A DNA stretch of 64,000 nucleotides from Emergomyces orientalis (Eukaryota; Ascomycota; Eurotiomycetes; Onygenales; Ajellomycetaceae), in assembly GCA_002110485.1 (NCBI GenBank), contig MOWL01000068.1, positions 1,116,001 through 1,180,000 on the forward strand, in the 5' to 3' direction. Numbering within the stretch: the stretch's first letter is position 1; each line of letters starts with the position of its first letter. The translations under genes were made by a program, and so were the position numbers. Shown here piece after piece: positions 1 through 12,640 of this stretch. A model generated the notes under the pieces. The model did no database searches. It had not been told where the DNA came from and saw only the letters and a program-made list of their open reading frames with translations.

Positions 1-1439
1 GTTAGGCCCTACCCCCATGTCATGTACCGTATTGACGAAAAAAATCCAACAAAGCCAAATAGAACCAGAATAAGTAGGTGGTATCCTAAACATAATGCTA
101 GATAAGGCCAGCGTATCATTTCTGTATGAGCTGGTACCTCAAGCTTTCCGGTAGTGGAATAATTTTCAACACGGCTTCAATAAATCAGCCGTTTCTGCGC
201 TGTGAAATGCATTATAAGTGGTTTCCACCTTGTCGGGACAGAGAGAACCAGGTTGAATGCTGCTCTGGCCGCCCCCTCCCCCAACTAGCTTTTTGGCGCG
301 ACATGGACAGGTTTCCCTTCTATGTTTTGTTAGGCACCCTGAAAATCTGAAAATTAGTCGCGTCAGTTAGTTACAAGTAAGGAGGGAGGAAAGCAATTAT
401 CTTTGCCATTTTACACCATTGAGTATTGGAACGGCAATATGGACGGCGATATATCTGAACGGTCTCGGGAACTACCTTAAACGGCACGGAAGGTGGCAGA
501 CTGATATGAGACATTAGGTTTACTTTTTGGCTCGTTGATCATGGAGAGACAGGGAAATAGCCAACCGGAAAATCAGAGAAAACGAAGAAGGAGAAAATAC
601 ACCACCAATCGAAGTGTAGAGTACTAGGAAAAAACCTCCGTTAGAAAGTTAAATAAACTGGATATCGGATGATTTACGGCGACTACACGCCCAGCCCGAA
701 CTGAATTCAAGTTTTGCGGGGTTTCAATTCATGATCTGTGCCCTATCCACACCTTGACATAAATAATGATAACAACCCAAGGTAAGCTGGACTATAGGAA
801 CCATTAGTTCTTAGACTAGAGAAGAGAAGTCCGTACCTGAGAGTTTCCTCGGGGGTTGAAGACCTCATGGAATTCATCACGATGTGGCGTAGTTGTTGAA
901 ACCAAGAGAATAAGTCTGGTGGCTGGCTTGTGAACCATTATTGGTCGCGGGCTGGTCGAGGGGTCCGTTTTGTGCAATGATGTGCACGAAAGATCTAAGG
1001 ATAGCGTCAACTCAACCGAAAGTCAACCAACATCTAACATAGCACAGTTGTGTGTCATGGAAGGTAGTATGTAGGTGAATAGATTAGAGGCCTCTCTAAC
1101 GTCGACAACCCTTTCTTTTTTCACCTTAAAAATAAAAAAGAATCAGTCATAACATTTGCATCGGCCTTAATGTTTGCTTTTTGTTTGCATTTTCTTTTTC
1201 CCCCGTCACGTAGATCTCGACGTGTGGAAATCATGAAATAATAGCCGATCTGTCAACCTGTCATGTCACTTGTTTCTTTTCTTCTTTTGACCCTGCAGGG
1301 CTAATATCAGAGAACGTGATCGATATGGACCAAACGGATAAAATGGAGGAACAACAGAAGCAAGCGGCCAGCGGCCACTGGAGCCCAGTGGTTCATATAA
1401 CCTTGCCTGTACGTTTATTCCGCCAATGTGCTGCATGTA

Positions 1440-1460
1440 CGAACCTGTCTAACAGGTTCG
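1440..1460. repeat. Short perfect hairpin
   Basis: The arms CGAACCTGT and ACAGGTTCG are perfect 9-bp reverse complements separated by a 3-nt loop (CTA). There is no poly-T stretch or gene end beside it, so no terminator or RNA-gene role can be argued. It superficially resembles a tRNA T-arm but no cloverleaf surrounds it. Confidence 0.5.
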
Positions 1461-3279
1461 AACTACTCCGATCGCAAGCGCATATACACATACCAGCCGT
1501 AATTTCCAATAGGGTAGATTCACACATAGGAAGGATGACTGAGTTTCATTCCATACGAATCGGCCAGGCTAGAATAATCGTGTCAGAAAGACTCAACTGG
1601 GTAGTTAATCTCGAATACTAGTGGTCCCCAATGAGGAGTGGCAGAGCGTTGAGAACTTTAAAAGTGTCATAAGTACAAAACCTGCTTCCTTAAGGCTCGA
1701 GACACAACAGATCATGTGCATAGATGAACATCGAACACTGCCAATACAGGTTAGGTGCAGTATGATATGTTCCCAATTGATATTCCGGTTAACTAGAGAT
1801 GTACTACTGAATAGGTGAGAGGCGCATTTAGTGAGCTATTGACTCGAAACGTAGGATAGCTGTACGGAGTAGTCAGTGCTTCGTTGGTATATATGGAAGG
1901 GTTCCTCATCGAGATATACGTATGCGTAAGTTACCTTGATGCGCCGTATATATATGTCAGTGTAGACGCACGGTACATACTTACATACATAATGTCATAT
2001 ATATTGAATGCGCTCTGCCCTCCGGGGTGATTGATCACAATCTGTCCCCAGACAGCTGAAAGACAGCCGGGCCTGTCCGAACTGCCATTCCCCAATAACC
2101 CTTCAGAAAGGATGACTTAGTACCCCCCACAGTCCCGGGGGGGATAATATTCGCCTCCGACGGTCGCCAAAGCTCTAGACGGCATCTGTAAAGAAGTCGC
2201 GCAACGCCCCGCGCCGTGTTGAAGAGTAGCGTCCGGCGAATGAAGGCGCACTGGAGACATATTCCTTAGCATTACATGGGCTAATTGGCCCAGGTGACGA
2301 AGAGGCGCCAACTGCAGAAACCAACCCAAGCCGGCGGCCCCCAACTGGCCAATATCGAATGCCTGGTTGATATCTTGGTTTGTATTGGCGTGTATTGGCC
2401 CGGTATTGAAGGGAGTCTGATTTGTTGTGGTTGGTTTTCCAAGGTTTAACCAAAAAATCGCTGTTTTGGTTGATGCGATGTCTGCGGCTCGTCGTCTTGG
2501 CGGATTCTTGGCGGAGGATGCTGAACCAGCCTGTCGGGTCGAATTGCGGGCTACGATTGGCTGTAAATGACAGCAACTCCCCTAAGCTGTATTGGGACTG
2601 GCGTTTTAGCCCCTCGAGTGAACAGGCAGCTTAGTCAGCCCTTGCATTGGCAACCAGCCAGCGTGGCCTGCTTTGCCGACATCGATGTGATATCAGTTGA
2701 GAGGTAGATAGCATTTATATGCTACATCAAAAAGAAGAACAGTTAGATACCAGAATATCAGATTCTGGACCTGCAGAATCCCGGCCTGCCTTCCGCCCTA
2801 CCGAAAATTCAGCTCAAATCTGTGCTTCCAATACCGCTGTTCCATGCACCCCAATGTCACAAACGAAGCATGGATTTTCAACATCTGCATCCTATTAGAA
2901 TTGTTTGTGATCTCGGCGACTGCCGTTACTTGGCAGACCTGATCGCCGACCTTTCGAGAACCGTGCCTACATGGATTGTTTCTGTGTCATGTCGCACCTT
3001 CATCTGCCTCGTCCACACGTCGCCCCGGGTGGACGCAATTCAATTGTCTCTTCTGCGTGGTTTTAACTACGCAATTCTTAATTTTTATTTATCCTTTTTG
3101 CCGCCTTGAGCCGCTTATTGTCCAGGTATTCGGGGTGGCTGGACCTATGCAAACACTATAGATCTATCTAATCGTAACGCTTGTTCGGGCTGATCCACAG
3201 TTCCTGCAGCTGCCCCTGATATATTTTTACCTCATTCTCATTTAGCATTGCGATTTTTATTTCTTCTTAGCGGTCCGCA

Positions 3280-3296
3280 GTGAGTGAGTGAGTGAG
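3280..3296. repeat. GTGA microsatellite
   Basis: Four perfect GTGA units plus a trailing G. Simple repeat in non-coding DNA. Confidence 0.9.
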
Positions 3297-5931
3297 CGCC
3301 AGTTCATGCCGCCGAAGAACGGAGCCCCAATGACTGCGAAAACCTCCCGAGCGCCTTCACCGAATTTGCTGCAATTATTTGGAGTGTAAACGGGATAGAG
3401 ACTATCCCCTAACCAAATACATTGAAAAAACCAAAAAGGAACATCCAGTGCGTTCTTCTATGAGAGCATCTGGGGTTGGGCGGGAAAAGGAAAGAAAAGG
3501 TAAAAGGCATAGCCAACGGTTTAGTCCAACCCTAACCCAAGGCGAGCTAGGCGAGTTAGCTTGGTACTTTACAGCCAGGATACGATACCATCCGTGCGCT
3601 GGGACGGGTACTATACGGCTCTTCTAGACTAACTGTCTGGCGACACTGACCATATCTTCCTCTGGTTTATTTTTCCAGTTTGAGTTTACGCCTCCAAAAA
3701 CTCGACCCTCGTCACGAATTTTCTCAAGTATTGGCATCCACGTCAGTTACCCAAAGCCTAAAAAAACGATGGCTGGGCGCGAATTATTATTTTAGCATTT
3801 CTTTTGCGAGATACCGTCGGAAAAAGAGTCTCAAATGTGCGTTCGTGTGTGTGGCACTGAATAGACCCTGTACCCGTTTTATCGATCGTTGACAAATGCG
3901 GCGAGTATGAACGCCCACCATTGGCCAGAAGAAAACACCAGAAACCTTGATTCCTAATTATTTACGGAGTAGAATGAGGCTATAATTACTTATCAAAAGT
4001 ATAGTACTTCCCCAAGTCAAACCCATCACCTTGCTCGTGTGGAGCGGCCCAGGGTGATAGCCGATATGCGGATTACACTAGTCTCCTTACTTACGACGTG
4101 TCAATTTTTTATTGACATAAGTCTAACCTAGGGTGATGTTTGTTAGCCGGCGGTCGAGCACATCATTGACGAAAGAGACCAAAATAGCATGGCCCAACTG
4201 CAAATTAACCAGATGCTGGAAACCTGGAGGTGGAAGATTGAGATATGTGCAATTGATTGCTACAGTACAACCTAGATATATTACCTGACTGCTTGAATTT
4301 GCCCTCCCACGAACATAACAAAAAATACACAAATCCACTCTCTCTCCGAGACCACTACTATACTTCATCGCCTCCTCGGAAACGAAGTCATCTCTAAGAA
4401 GGGATCGCGTCTTGGTTGGACAATATGCAGACCTCTAGAGGGCACGAAACCGGTCCCCCTCAACACGACAGCCTTTCCTCTCTTCTGTTAGTTGTTATGA
4501 GCTTTCCTCTTCCAGTTTGAAGGAGGTTAAGGCGATTCCCGCGCATTAGCAACAGTTAATTTTCGCAAGTTAGCCAACCCCTGTTTAACAGAGCTATGAC
4601 CAGGGTACTTAGCCCAAGGTGGTGAAAAAGAGGAGTCACGCTACCGTTACGTTGTACTTTCATGTTAATTTAGGCGCCGGTGACAGAAATTGGATTCTAT
4701 CACATACTCCACAAAGCTGCATTCAGGTATGCAAGTAAGACTAAGGTGACTATTTCATAATTTTATCCCATCTCCCCACTTGACATCCCGCCTTCCCTGG
4801 GTGCCCCGCTAGTTACATCGAATTCGCTTAGTTAACTATGTGACCATAACTATCGCTACGGAGGAGCCATATATATATGTTAACTACCCTTGTAATGGCA
4901 GGGGGCGAGGGTCGATTTGGTCATCCTTTCCTGAGGCGAAATCGTCACATTGCTTCGGTCCAAGAAAAGAAAAGAAACGAAAACATTTTATTTCCAATTA
5001 TATGTAGCCCATGTACTGATTTCATTGGGCGCAAAATGTCGCAGGTCCTGCTTACGTCTCCAGGGTGGAATATTATTATATTCACGGCGAATGAAATTTT
5101 TAATTTATTCAATTCTTCCAGGCATTCTAAGACATTCCAAAGGGGGAAATCACCTCAGGTTGATCATCATTTCGGTTTCTTGGTAAGCCAGCTTTTTACC
5201 GGGTACCAGAGAGGATGAGAGGGGGTTCAGAGCGCCTATTCCCAGGAGATTGAAGGCAAATAAGCGGGGGAGACAAACCAGAATATCCCGCATCAACACT
5301 GCGATATTCTCTAAAGGTACGTTTTAAAGGAAACTCGTTTTCTAATTATTTTCTATACTGAAATTTTGCCCCAATCTTCGAGAATTCAGCAAAGGCGTAA
5401 TAGCATTGAAACTGACAATAATGAATACTCATTGTACACGTTGCAGTGCGCTCCCTTTTTATTTTATTTTAGTTTTTTACCTATATGCCTTCTGTTAACT
5501 TTTATGATAGTTCATGGTAAGAACTACCCCTGGAGATTGGTACACCAGTAAGTTGTGGCATCATAATAACGGAGGCAAAAAAGAATATGCACGAGCGTTA
5601 TTGTGAGATTGACAATTTTACACCTGGACACCTGATAAATGGCGCGTATACTAACCCATCAGTATCTGTACCTACATGTATATATAATGATACCAAACTA
5701 TGGTGTGAGGAGAAAAGTACTACCGTGTAACCTGCAGTTTATTGCATTGCTATCACGGAGGCTGGAATTCCACCCCTCTCTGAGACTGTCAGGGTCCTCC
5801 AGAGGCCATAGCATGAGTTCATGCACATGGAATACTGGGTGCGTATACATGTGTATTTGTGCACCCTATCTGTGCCATTTCCCATCTGCAGCTGGTATTC
5901 TCACATTCTGAAGATTGAATCTCTAACTGCG

Positions 5932-6264
5932 AGTATTGAAACCAAACTTCTACTTCTCAGGTCTGCTTTTGTATAATAGCAGGAAATTTTTTATTTATAT
6001 ATTTATAGTTTCAAATGAAAAGTATTTTTAAGACCAATCTATCAGATACTTGCTGAGGTTCATGTATGTGCTGTGCTGTATCAGAGCTTTCACTCCTGTG
6101 GAAATGTGCCAAAACATTTTCCCAGAGATCCTCATGCTTTTTCTGTGAAGCTATGTAAGTTGACATGGGAACTCTACACACTCTGATATGCATATATATT
6201 CATATATCTGTGGCTATATACCTGTAAGTATGCATATGTATGTACCACCCCTTAGGTTGGACAT
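5932..6264. other. CpG-free block, possible mutated repeat relic
   Basis: No CG dinucleotide occurs in this 333-bp stretch, and only two occur from 5758 to 6264, while TG and CA are common. The same signature is seen more strongly at 45562-46204. Loss of CpG in repeats is known in some Onygenales and related fungi, where it is attributed to methylation and deamination. Assigning this block to that process is inference; no transposon protein can be recognised in it. Confidence 0.4.
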
Positions 6265-8981
6265 CGTTCAGCGGTGTTACATATTGACACGAGAAGAACA
6301 GGGTTCCTGCACCGCTCCACTGGTTAGATTTTGTTTTCATACTTCCTTTTTTCATATCAATTGAGAAAACGATAACAACTTCAAACTACATATTATTTTG
6401 ATTTGCATGACTATCCATGGGGATTATCCAATGCCATATTTAGGAAGGGTTACTTGCGAGGAGCATATGTATGATGTACGCCTCTTCTCCTGCATCGCTG
6501 GATATCAGTGTATTATTTATAGCAGCAGATCAAATGGGGAAACCATAGAAGAAAGAGGAAATTTCCCAAATGTTCTACAGAGTGGAGAGTATGCGACTCC
6601 TATTTATATAATGTAAATTTTTGAGGGCAAAGTGCATCTGGAATCTCTATGGGACTTGACGTCTGTTTAGTACCTATATGTAACTATTCTTGGTTCTATC
6701 CTTTTTGTTCATAATCAGAAATTCTTTCCACAAAGTCACTACAGTATTGCAGGAAGAGATAAATCTTAGGTGAAAACGAGGTATCGAATCACAACGGCAT
6801 TGAATAATATCTACTTTTCTTTCTAATATTTTATTGCCATAGGTGTACTTAGTTTAACCCATAGTTATGACGTAGTAGCCATGATAACGAATGGGGATCA
6901 TATTTAACATCACATAATTAGCTTGGTGCAAATCAACGCGAGAAGTGAAAGTGAATACAATAAAGAAAAACTCGAAGGCCCTTCCTTAATCCTTCTCGAG
7001 CCCCCAGCGCCTCATTCCCCAGATTCTGCGATTTGCTGGGACTTCAATAACATGGTTCAGAGCACGTCAATAAGGGCGTTCCACAAGGGGGGTCAAGCGC
7101 GGCGCCCAATCACTCTCATTGCGGAGTGGCCTTGGCTTCAAAGCTTATATCTGACTTGGCCCTATAGTTCTACTCTCTTAGTTAGCTCAGCTAGCTGTCA
7201 ATCGCCTACCTGCTATCCCCAACGCCCCTCCTTGGAGAAATAATGCGATGTGAATGAAGAAAAACCGCCAAAAGAAGGCAATTGTCGTAAAAAGCAAAAA
7301 ATGTTGAGAAAAAGAAATGAGCAATTTAGCATACAATAGAAAATCTGCTTGAGATAGGAAATTTTTTTAGCTATCAGCCCTTCCTGCAGTTCTTCGGCTA
7401 TATAACAAATGATCAACCTGACCGGCTAGCGGGGCAACTCGTGATTAAATATTGGTTCCGCTTTAAGGAAATAGAGACCAGATAGCTAGCAATCTTATAT
7501 CTAATATGGAATGGACCAAACATGATGCGTCGTCGCTGAAGGTGGAATGCGATATACCTAGAGTTAACCTGAAATGGAAGACTGAATGGACAAGATAACC
7601 ACCTGTTAAACAGAGCTGAGGCTTCAACTTTTGTAACTTTCTGCATTATTTATCTCGAATATACGTACAGCATACAGAACCAGAACTGGAGTCACAAGGC
7701 CAGTATCTTTTGGGCTATTTTATCACAGCTCCAGTCTTTGTTGCAAGCTGCGACCAGGTAGGGTGTTCGTTTGTGGCACAGCTATTACACGTTTTCGAGA
7801 ACTCTACCAGTATATCTTTGTTTTGGCAATTCTATCTTTTGATTAATCTCCCCCCTAACAAATATTAAATAGAAATTGAGAAACGACTACACACCTACCA
7901 CCGTGGCTCACAAGACTAGGGAACCCATACATGTTGAATCCATCGACGAAAAACCGATTCTAAACCTCGGGCCAACATAGGGCACCTAGCTCCAGCTGCA
8001 AGCAAAACTATTACAACTTGCAGTCTCGGATATCAGTTACCAAATGCAACCAAATAGCTGGTCAGCTGGGTGGGTTTCCAGAATGCGGGGGCTTCACGGA
8101 GAGAGATCTCGTTTCAGTTTCATAATTCAAGAAACTGCTCCAGGTCTATGTATTCGTCATCGGCCATTGTTTCATGCTGTTGGTTTTGGACGCGCACAGC
8201 AGTTAGTTGGAGAGCTTAACTTACTCCCTGATCCCTGCTTAAACATCTATGGTGGGGGCGGAAGAAACGGCATTCGTCTTCCCAGCGACACTTGTAATGT
8301 GTAGCACGCATCTTCAGTGTCCGGAATTGGCGTGACATAATTACTTTTGAAGATTCCTACCTATCCCACCGGTCCCGAATTCAGGAAGGAGATGTATTTT
8401 TCCGTTGTCACCTAATGATCATGAAGTAAACTTAACAAGGATTCTGCAGGTGTTTCAAGTTTAGACATGGGCGTTGATGTTGGAATGTCAAAGAAACGGA
8501 TACGTAGGCTTGTAGGGAATAGATAGAAAAAGAATCTGATACAGCGTTTCCGTATGTAGTCCATGCGCTTCTACATTCCTGCCACACTACCAAAATCCAT
8601 CTCAAGGTATGTCGATGCAGTTAGATTATCAGAAGCGGGTAGACGATACGTAACCATTATTTTTTGTTGATTTTCAACAATACCGTCTGTACACCATACT
8701 AATAGGCCCAGTATTTCGGTATCACGATTGATATAATCCGTTGGATCTTGGTAACCGCTTAAGTTGGGAATCAAACTAGAAAAAATCTTGAATCGCTGTA
8801 TGACTCTCAGGCGTCTAATTACCCTATTCTACCTCGTGGGGCGTAGGGGTTAATGAAGTACGAAATCACAAGTCTTCCTCCTAGGCGCTGATAAGTCCGC
8901 TTACGGCTACCAAAATCAACCTCTTTCATGACTGCGTCCCCAACCACCCACCCCGGCGCAAGAACGGCAAAGCCAACAACA

Positions 8982-9203
8982 TCAACTCCAACTCCAAATC
9001 CAATATAATCCTTGGTTGACAGCAAGATCTCCGGTTTGCCGAGTCCATCCCACATCAAGCAATGTCCAATCACGCAAGATCGACCAGATGACAATCCATA
9101 CACTGGCAAACAGAGACAGCCACGGCGCCCCCTTTTCACCACTCTGAGTAAAATCGTCTGCTTTGTCATGTACGTCAATCGCATCGGCCGCATTTGAATG
9201 AAC
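8982..9203 (-). pseudogene. Possible decayed coding exon
   Basis: On the minus strand a 73-codon frame opens directly after an AG acceptor-like site and ends in TGA. Its translation looks protein-like, with an acidic/polar start followed by a Trp-rich hydrophobic stretch (PWLSLFASVWIVIWSIL) that could be a membrane segment. A second minus-strand frame overlaps it (8819-9193), which argues against strong constraint on either. No upstream exon could be joined and no family is recognised. Reported as a remnant candidate only; it may be chance. Confidence 0.15.
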
Positions 9204-10679
9204 CTATTAATTTTTGACCTGCGAGTCAGACCTCCACAACTTCGCCGTAGCCCATTCGCCCCTCTCCTTCGGCATTAATGCATTAGTAGTAGTACTTACT
9301 TATTTCCTAGCTCGAGTAACACAGCGTCACCAACGGCTGGCTCATGTTTGCGCCACGAAGATTGGATTCCCATTGGTCCCCTGCTCCTTTCCTCATTCAT
9401 TTCAACTCCTCCCGGTACTCACTGCAAGAGAAGAACGAAGGAAAACAAAATCCTGTTAGACGTCCACGACATCTCCACGCAACTCCAACCAAGGGATTCA
9501 AAATAAACATTGCCAAGCATCGACGATCGCCCCACAACAAAAGGGGTTCAGTGGATCGGCGGCATCTGGTAGCGCTGCGCCTTACCGTCTTAGGCCAAGG
9601 CGGCCAACTCTAATCAATTCAAAGTTGACCGGGCCCACTCAGGTCACACCATTCAATTATCGATTCCAGAGGGATAGGCGCCCACTAGGTGCCGCGACGA
9701 TGTGCTCTTGTTTTAAGAATAGCAGGGCCGGTGGTTACGTACAGATTGCCTTGACAAATTGAGGAGGAGAGAAGAGGAAGGGAGGGCCGGGATTTGGCGT
9801 CGGGAATCCCAACTCCCCGATGTCGGTGATGACAACTGAGATTCAAAAGAAAAGGTGATAGATCATTTTCCTATCCGCCAACCTACTTTTTTTCTTTACT
9901 TCTTTGCTTCTTAATGAATTCTTCTATTGCCGACCGCGCGGTCTACTAAGCTAAGCGATGCAGCCTTGCATTTCGTTGGAAGTAACTAATGCCGGATTGA
10001 ATTTTAGATTTTCCTTCCTCACTGCCGTTTGTTATGATCGATATTTCTTCCTTCGCTTCGTGCTGTCGGTTTCTTCGTTTTTAGGAGATACTCATGGTGG
10101 TAATAACTATAGAAGCGTCGGCAATTCTCAATTTCACCATCACTTCAGATCCTAACTACTACCCATACATATTTCTTTTTATAGATATAATTTGGGTTAA
10201 TTGGCCCCTTGCCTCCCTGTGTTACATTTGCATCCCGTCGAATACATGCATCTTTCCGTAGCCTAAGAAAATTATGTCAAATCACAACACTCTCCAAAAA
10301 CTGCCCTCTCATCTCCCGAATACCTGCGCAAAATGTTGCGTTTGCTCATTCGGCAGAGTGGCAGGCCCAGCTCTGCAAGTCTCACTGCAGGAAAGTTAGT
10401 CGTTGGCAGGCTTCTATCCGGGATGCCGGGCGTAGGTAGCCTTCGTGAGGATATGGGAGTGTTGTGAGAAGGAGCTAGCGGGGATGGAATTTCACGAAGA
10501 CCCGCAGGCTCTTCCACGGGAACAGAGCGGGATGTGACTAGGGAGGGTTTCCTTGTCAACATCGGCATATTTCGCCCTTATTTTGATAAGGGCCGATCAT
10601 TCTCAAGGTCCATAGGTGCAAATGCGAATTTCGATTGCTTCTGGTGCAACTACTGCTTCAAAAGTTCAGCTGGGAAGCC

Positions 10680-10705
10680 TTTTTTTTTTTTTTTTTTTTT
10701 TTTTT
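10680..10705. repeat. Poly-T tract (26 T)
   Basis: Uninterrupted run of 26 T followed by six G. It may be a retroposed poly-A tail on the minus strand or simple slippage; no flanking target-site duplication is evident. Confidence 0.9.
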
Positions 10706-12621
10706 GGGGGGTTTGTCCATCAACCTTCCATCCTCTTTAAAAAATTACCTGGGTAGGTTGGTCTCTGGGACCAAGAATAGGCAAATTTATGCCAATGACA
10801 ATAAAGATGCTGATGGCGGAGCGCACATCGCCTTGGCTCCTTAGTATTTTTCTAACACAACTCATAGTTGTTAAAACTGCTACTATTTTCGTGTCGCCAG
10901 AAACTATTCTGCAAGTAATGGGATATGGCGTATGTGGTTAATTAATTCCTACAGTCGGCACCATTACCCAGAATGCGAAGTATGTTCTTCAACATTTTGG
11001 CTTTCGCAATCATGGGTTATGTACGTCATGGCAGGCCTTTCCGCAAAACAGAGAAAATTGATCTTCGGTAGGAATAAAAGCTTAAGAAATTATTTTTTGT
11101 TAATTATTAAGTTGCCTTTTCAGAAGCAAGACACAAACCGTCATCTTACAAGTTCTGACACCGCCACACCATTGGGTTAGCCAGCCTTTTTCCTGTATTT
11201 CTTAAATTTTTAGAGCAAAGCCCGAGGCACTGTCACAATAATCCCGCTGATTCAACAATCAGATTATAATTATTCAAGGAGAAAACGAAAGAGAGTTTTC
11301 CCGCCTTCTGACGAAAGTAAACCCCATTTCATGGGTTTCTGGTTTGGTGGGGGCGAAATAAGTAGCTGCTTCATGTGATTTTTCCCCCAGCTCTCAGTCC
11401 CCGAAGCCCCCGACAAATACAATAGCAAGACTCGACAATAGCGAGCTTCTTCCTGAATTGTGCCAGATGGTCGGGACTTAATTTACTTGCTGTTAGTAAT
11501 TGTGCCATCCTTAGTGTTAAACATTCCCCGAATATCCCCGCGACCGTTATTGTTTCGTTTTCGTTTCGTTTTCTTTCCATTCGAAAAAAATAGGCAGGTC
11601 GGACCGCGTAATGCTTAGGCAGAATGCAAGTGAGCCAAAGTCATGGTCATCTTTTGAAGAGTTTCGGAATGGCGCAGCCAAGCAAGGGTGCACATCGATG
11701 CATATGGACAGGCAAAGCGATTCATACTGGGAGATAGATACATTTCCTTCCCAAGGCGTTTTCCAAGCGGGGAGAGAGAAGAGAATTGGAGAATGTTTGA
11801 GTGGTCTCAGTCGGCCTTCAATGATGGCGGAGCACCAATATGGACATGTGGCACTCTTTGTAGGTAAACCTGTGATACAGTACCTAGGCAAATGGTTGTT
11901 ACATTGTGAAACTCGGAGGAAATATCGCCAGCTACCTTTTTTTCCTGATGCCCACAGATGATAAAGTGACGGGAGCGGCCTACTCCGCAAGATAAAACTA
12001 ACATAGGCTCACTCGCCCAAGTATACCCAATGACCCCGGCCTTGGTAGTATTTTGTTGCACACCAGTCGCGATGTATAGTAACGGTTAATATCGTTCAGG
12101 CATAGCAGCACAATGAGGCCGGCGGCAGAAGGCAGAGTGGAGCAGAGTGGAGCACCGGTAGCTACCTAATATCAGCCTTCAATGCTAGTCATGGATATAT
12201 GACGAAAGAAAAGATTGATTTACGCTCCGAATTCGGCCAAGGGGCAGGCGCGTTGATACAGGGGTTTTGAGAGGTCAAGTAGCCACAGATTGTGAAGCTT
12301 CGATAAGCGTTTGTGGGACGCGGGCAGAAGCAGACACCACCAAACAGCTTTGTCTTCAAATATCATATCAGGCTGATCGAGTTTCGCTGTGTCGATCAAC
12401 ATTGTTAGGGATTATGTTAATCATGTCAATGCTCAATGCTGTGGTTGACTACCCTCGATCTCTTCCCTAGGTCTGCCCGAGCCTGTACTGAGTCGCCTAA
12501 ACCCCATATAACCCGATTGGCGTGCGCTGAGCGCCCCTCTTCCTCAGTCGCATTTCACCTGGGCAAGGAGAAGATCTCCTTTTTTGGTAAGCGTCCGGCT
12601 GGGCGACAAGGCTCTCCCATA

Positions 12622-12640
12622 TTTTTTTTTTTTTTTTTTT
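12622..12640. repeat. Poly-T tract (19 T)
   Basis: Uninterrupted run of 19 T in non-coding DNA. Confidence 0.9.

Larger units (their letters stand above)
1..8981. other. Gene-poor region, no gene supported
   Basis: No open frame here has a recognisable domain, splice-supported extension or convincing composition. The longest frame (minus strand, 2175-2576) is compositionally odd and unsupported. What can be seen is a GTGA microsatellite near 3.29 kb, a 9-bp-stem hairpin at 1440-1460, two copies of the 9-mer TACGGAGTA (1863 and 3963) and a CpG-depleted patch around 5.9-6.3 kb. Decayed repeat DNA is the likeliest content (inference). A gene of lineage-specific type with many short exons could be missed by reading alone. 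Confidence 0.5.

Noticed and set aside
1440..1475. tRNA-like GGTTCGAAC motif
   Set aside because: The word is one arm of a simple 9-bp hairpin; no acceptor, D or anticodon stems surround it.
2175..2576. 133-codon minus-strand frame
   Set aside because: Its Tyr/Gln/Arg-rich part comes from repeated CCAATAC-like words; no homology signal, splice sites or neighbours support it.
10272..10568. Pro/Ser-rich minus-strand frame
   Set aside because: It looks mildly protein-like but no start context, partner exon or family could be found; kept out of the gene list.
11547..11990. 147-codon minus-strand frame, with a 116-codon plus-strand frame overlapping
   Set aside because: Both strands are open over the same DNA, neither shows a motif, and composition is unremarkable.
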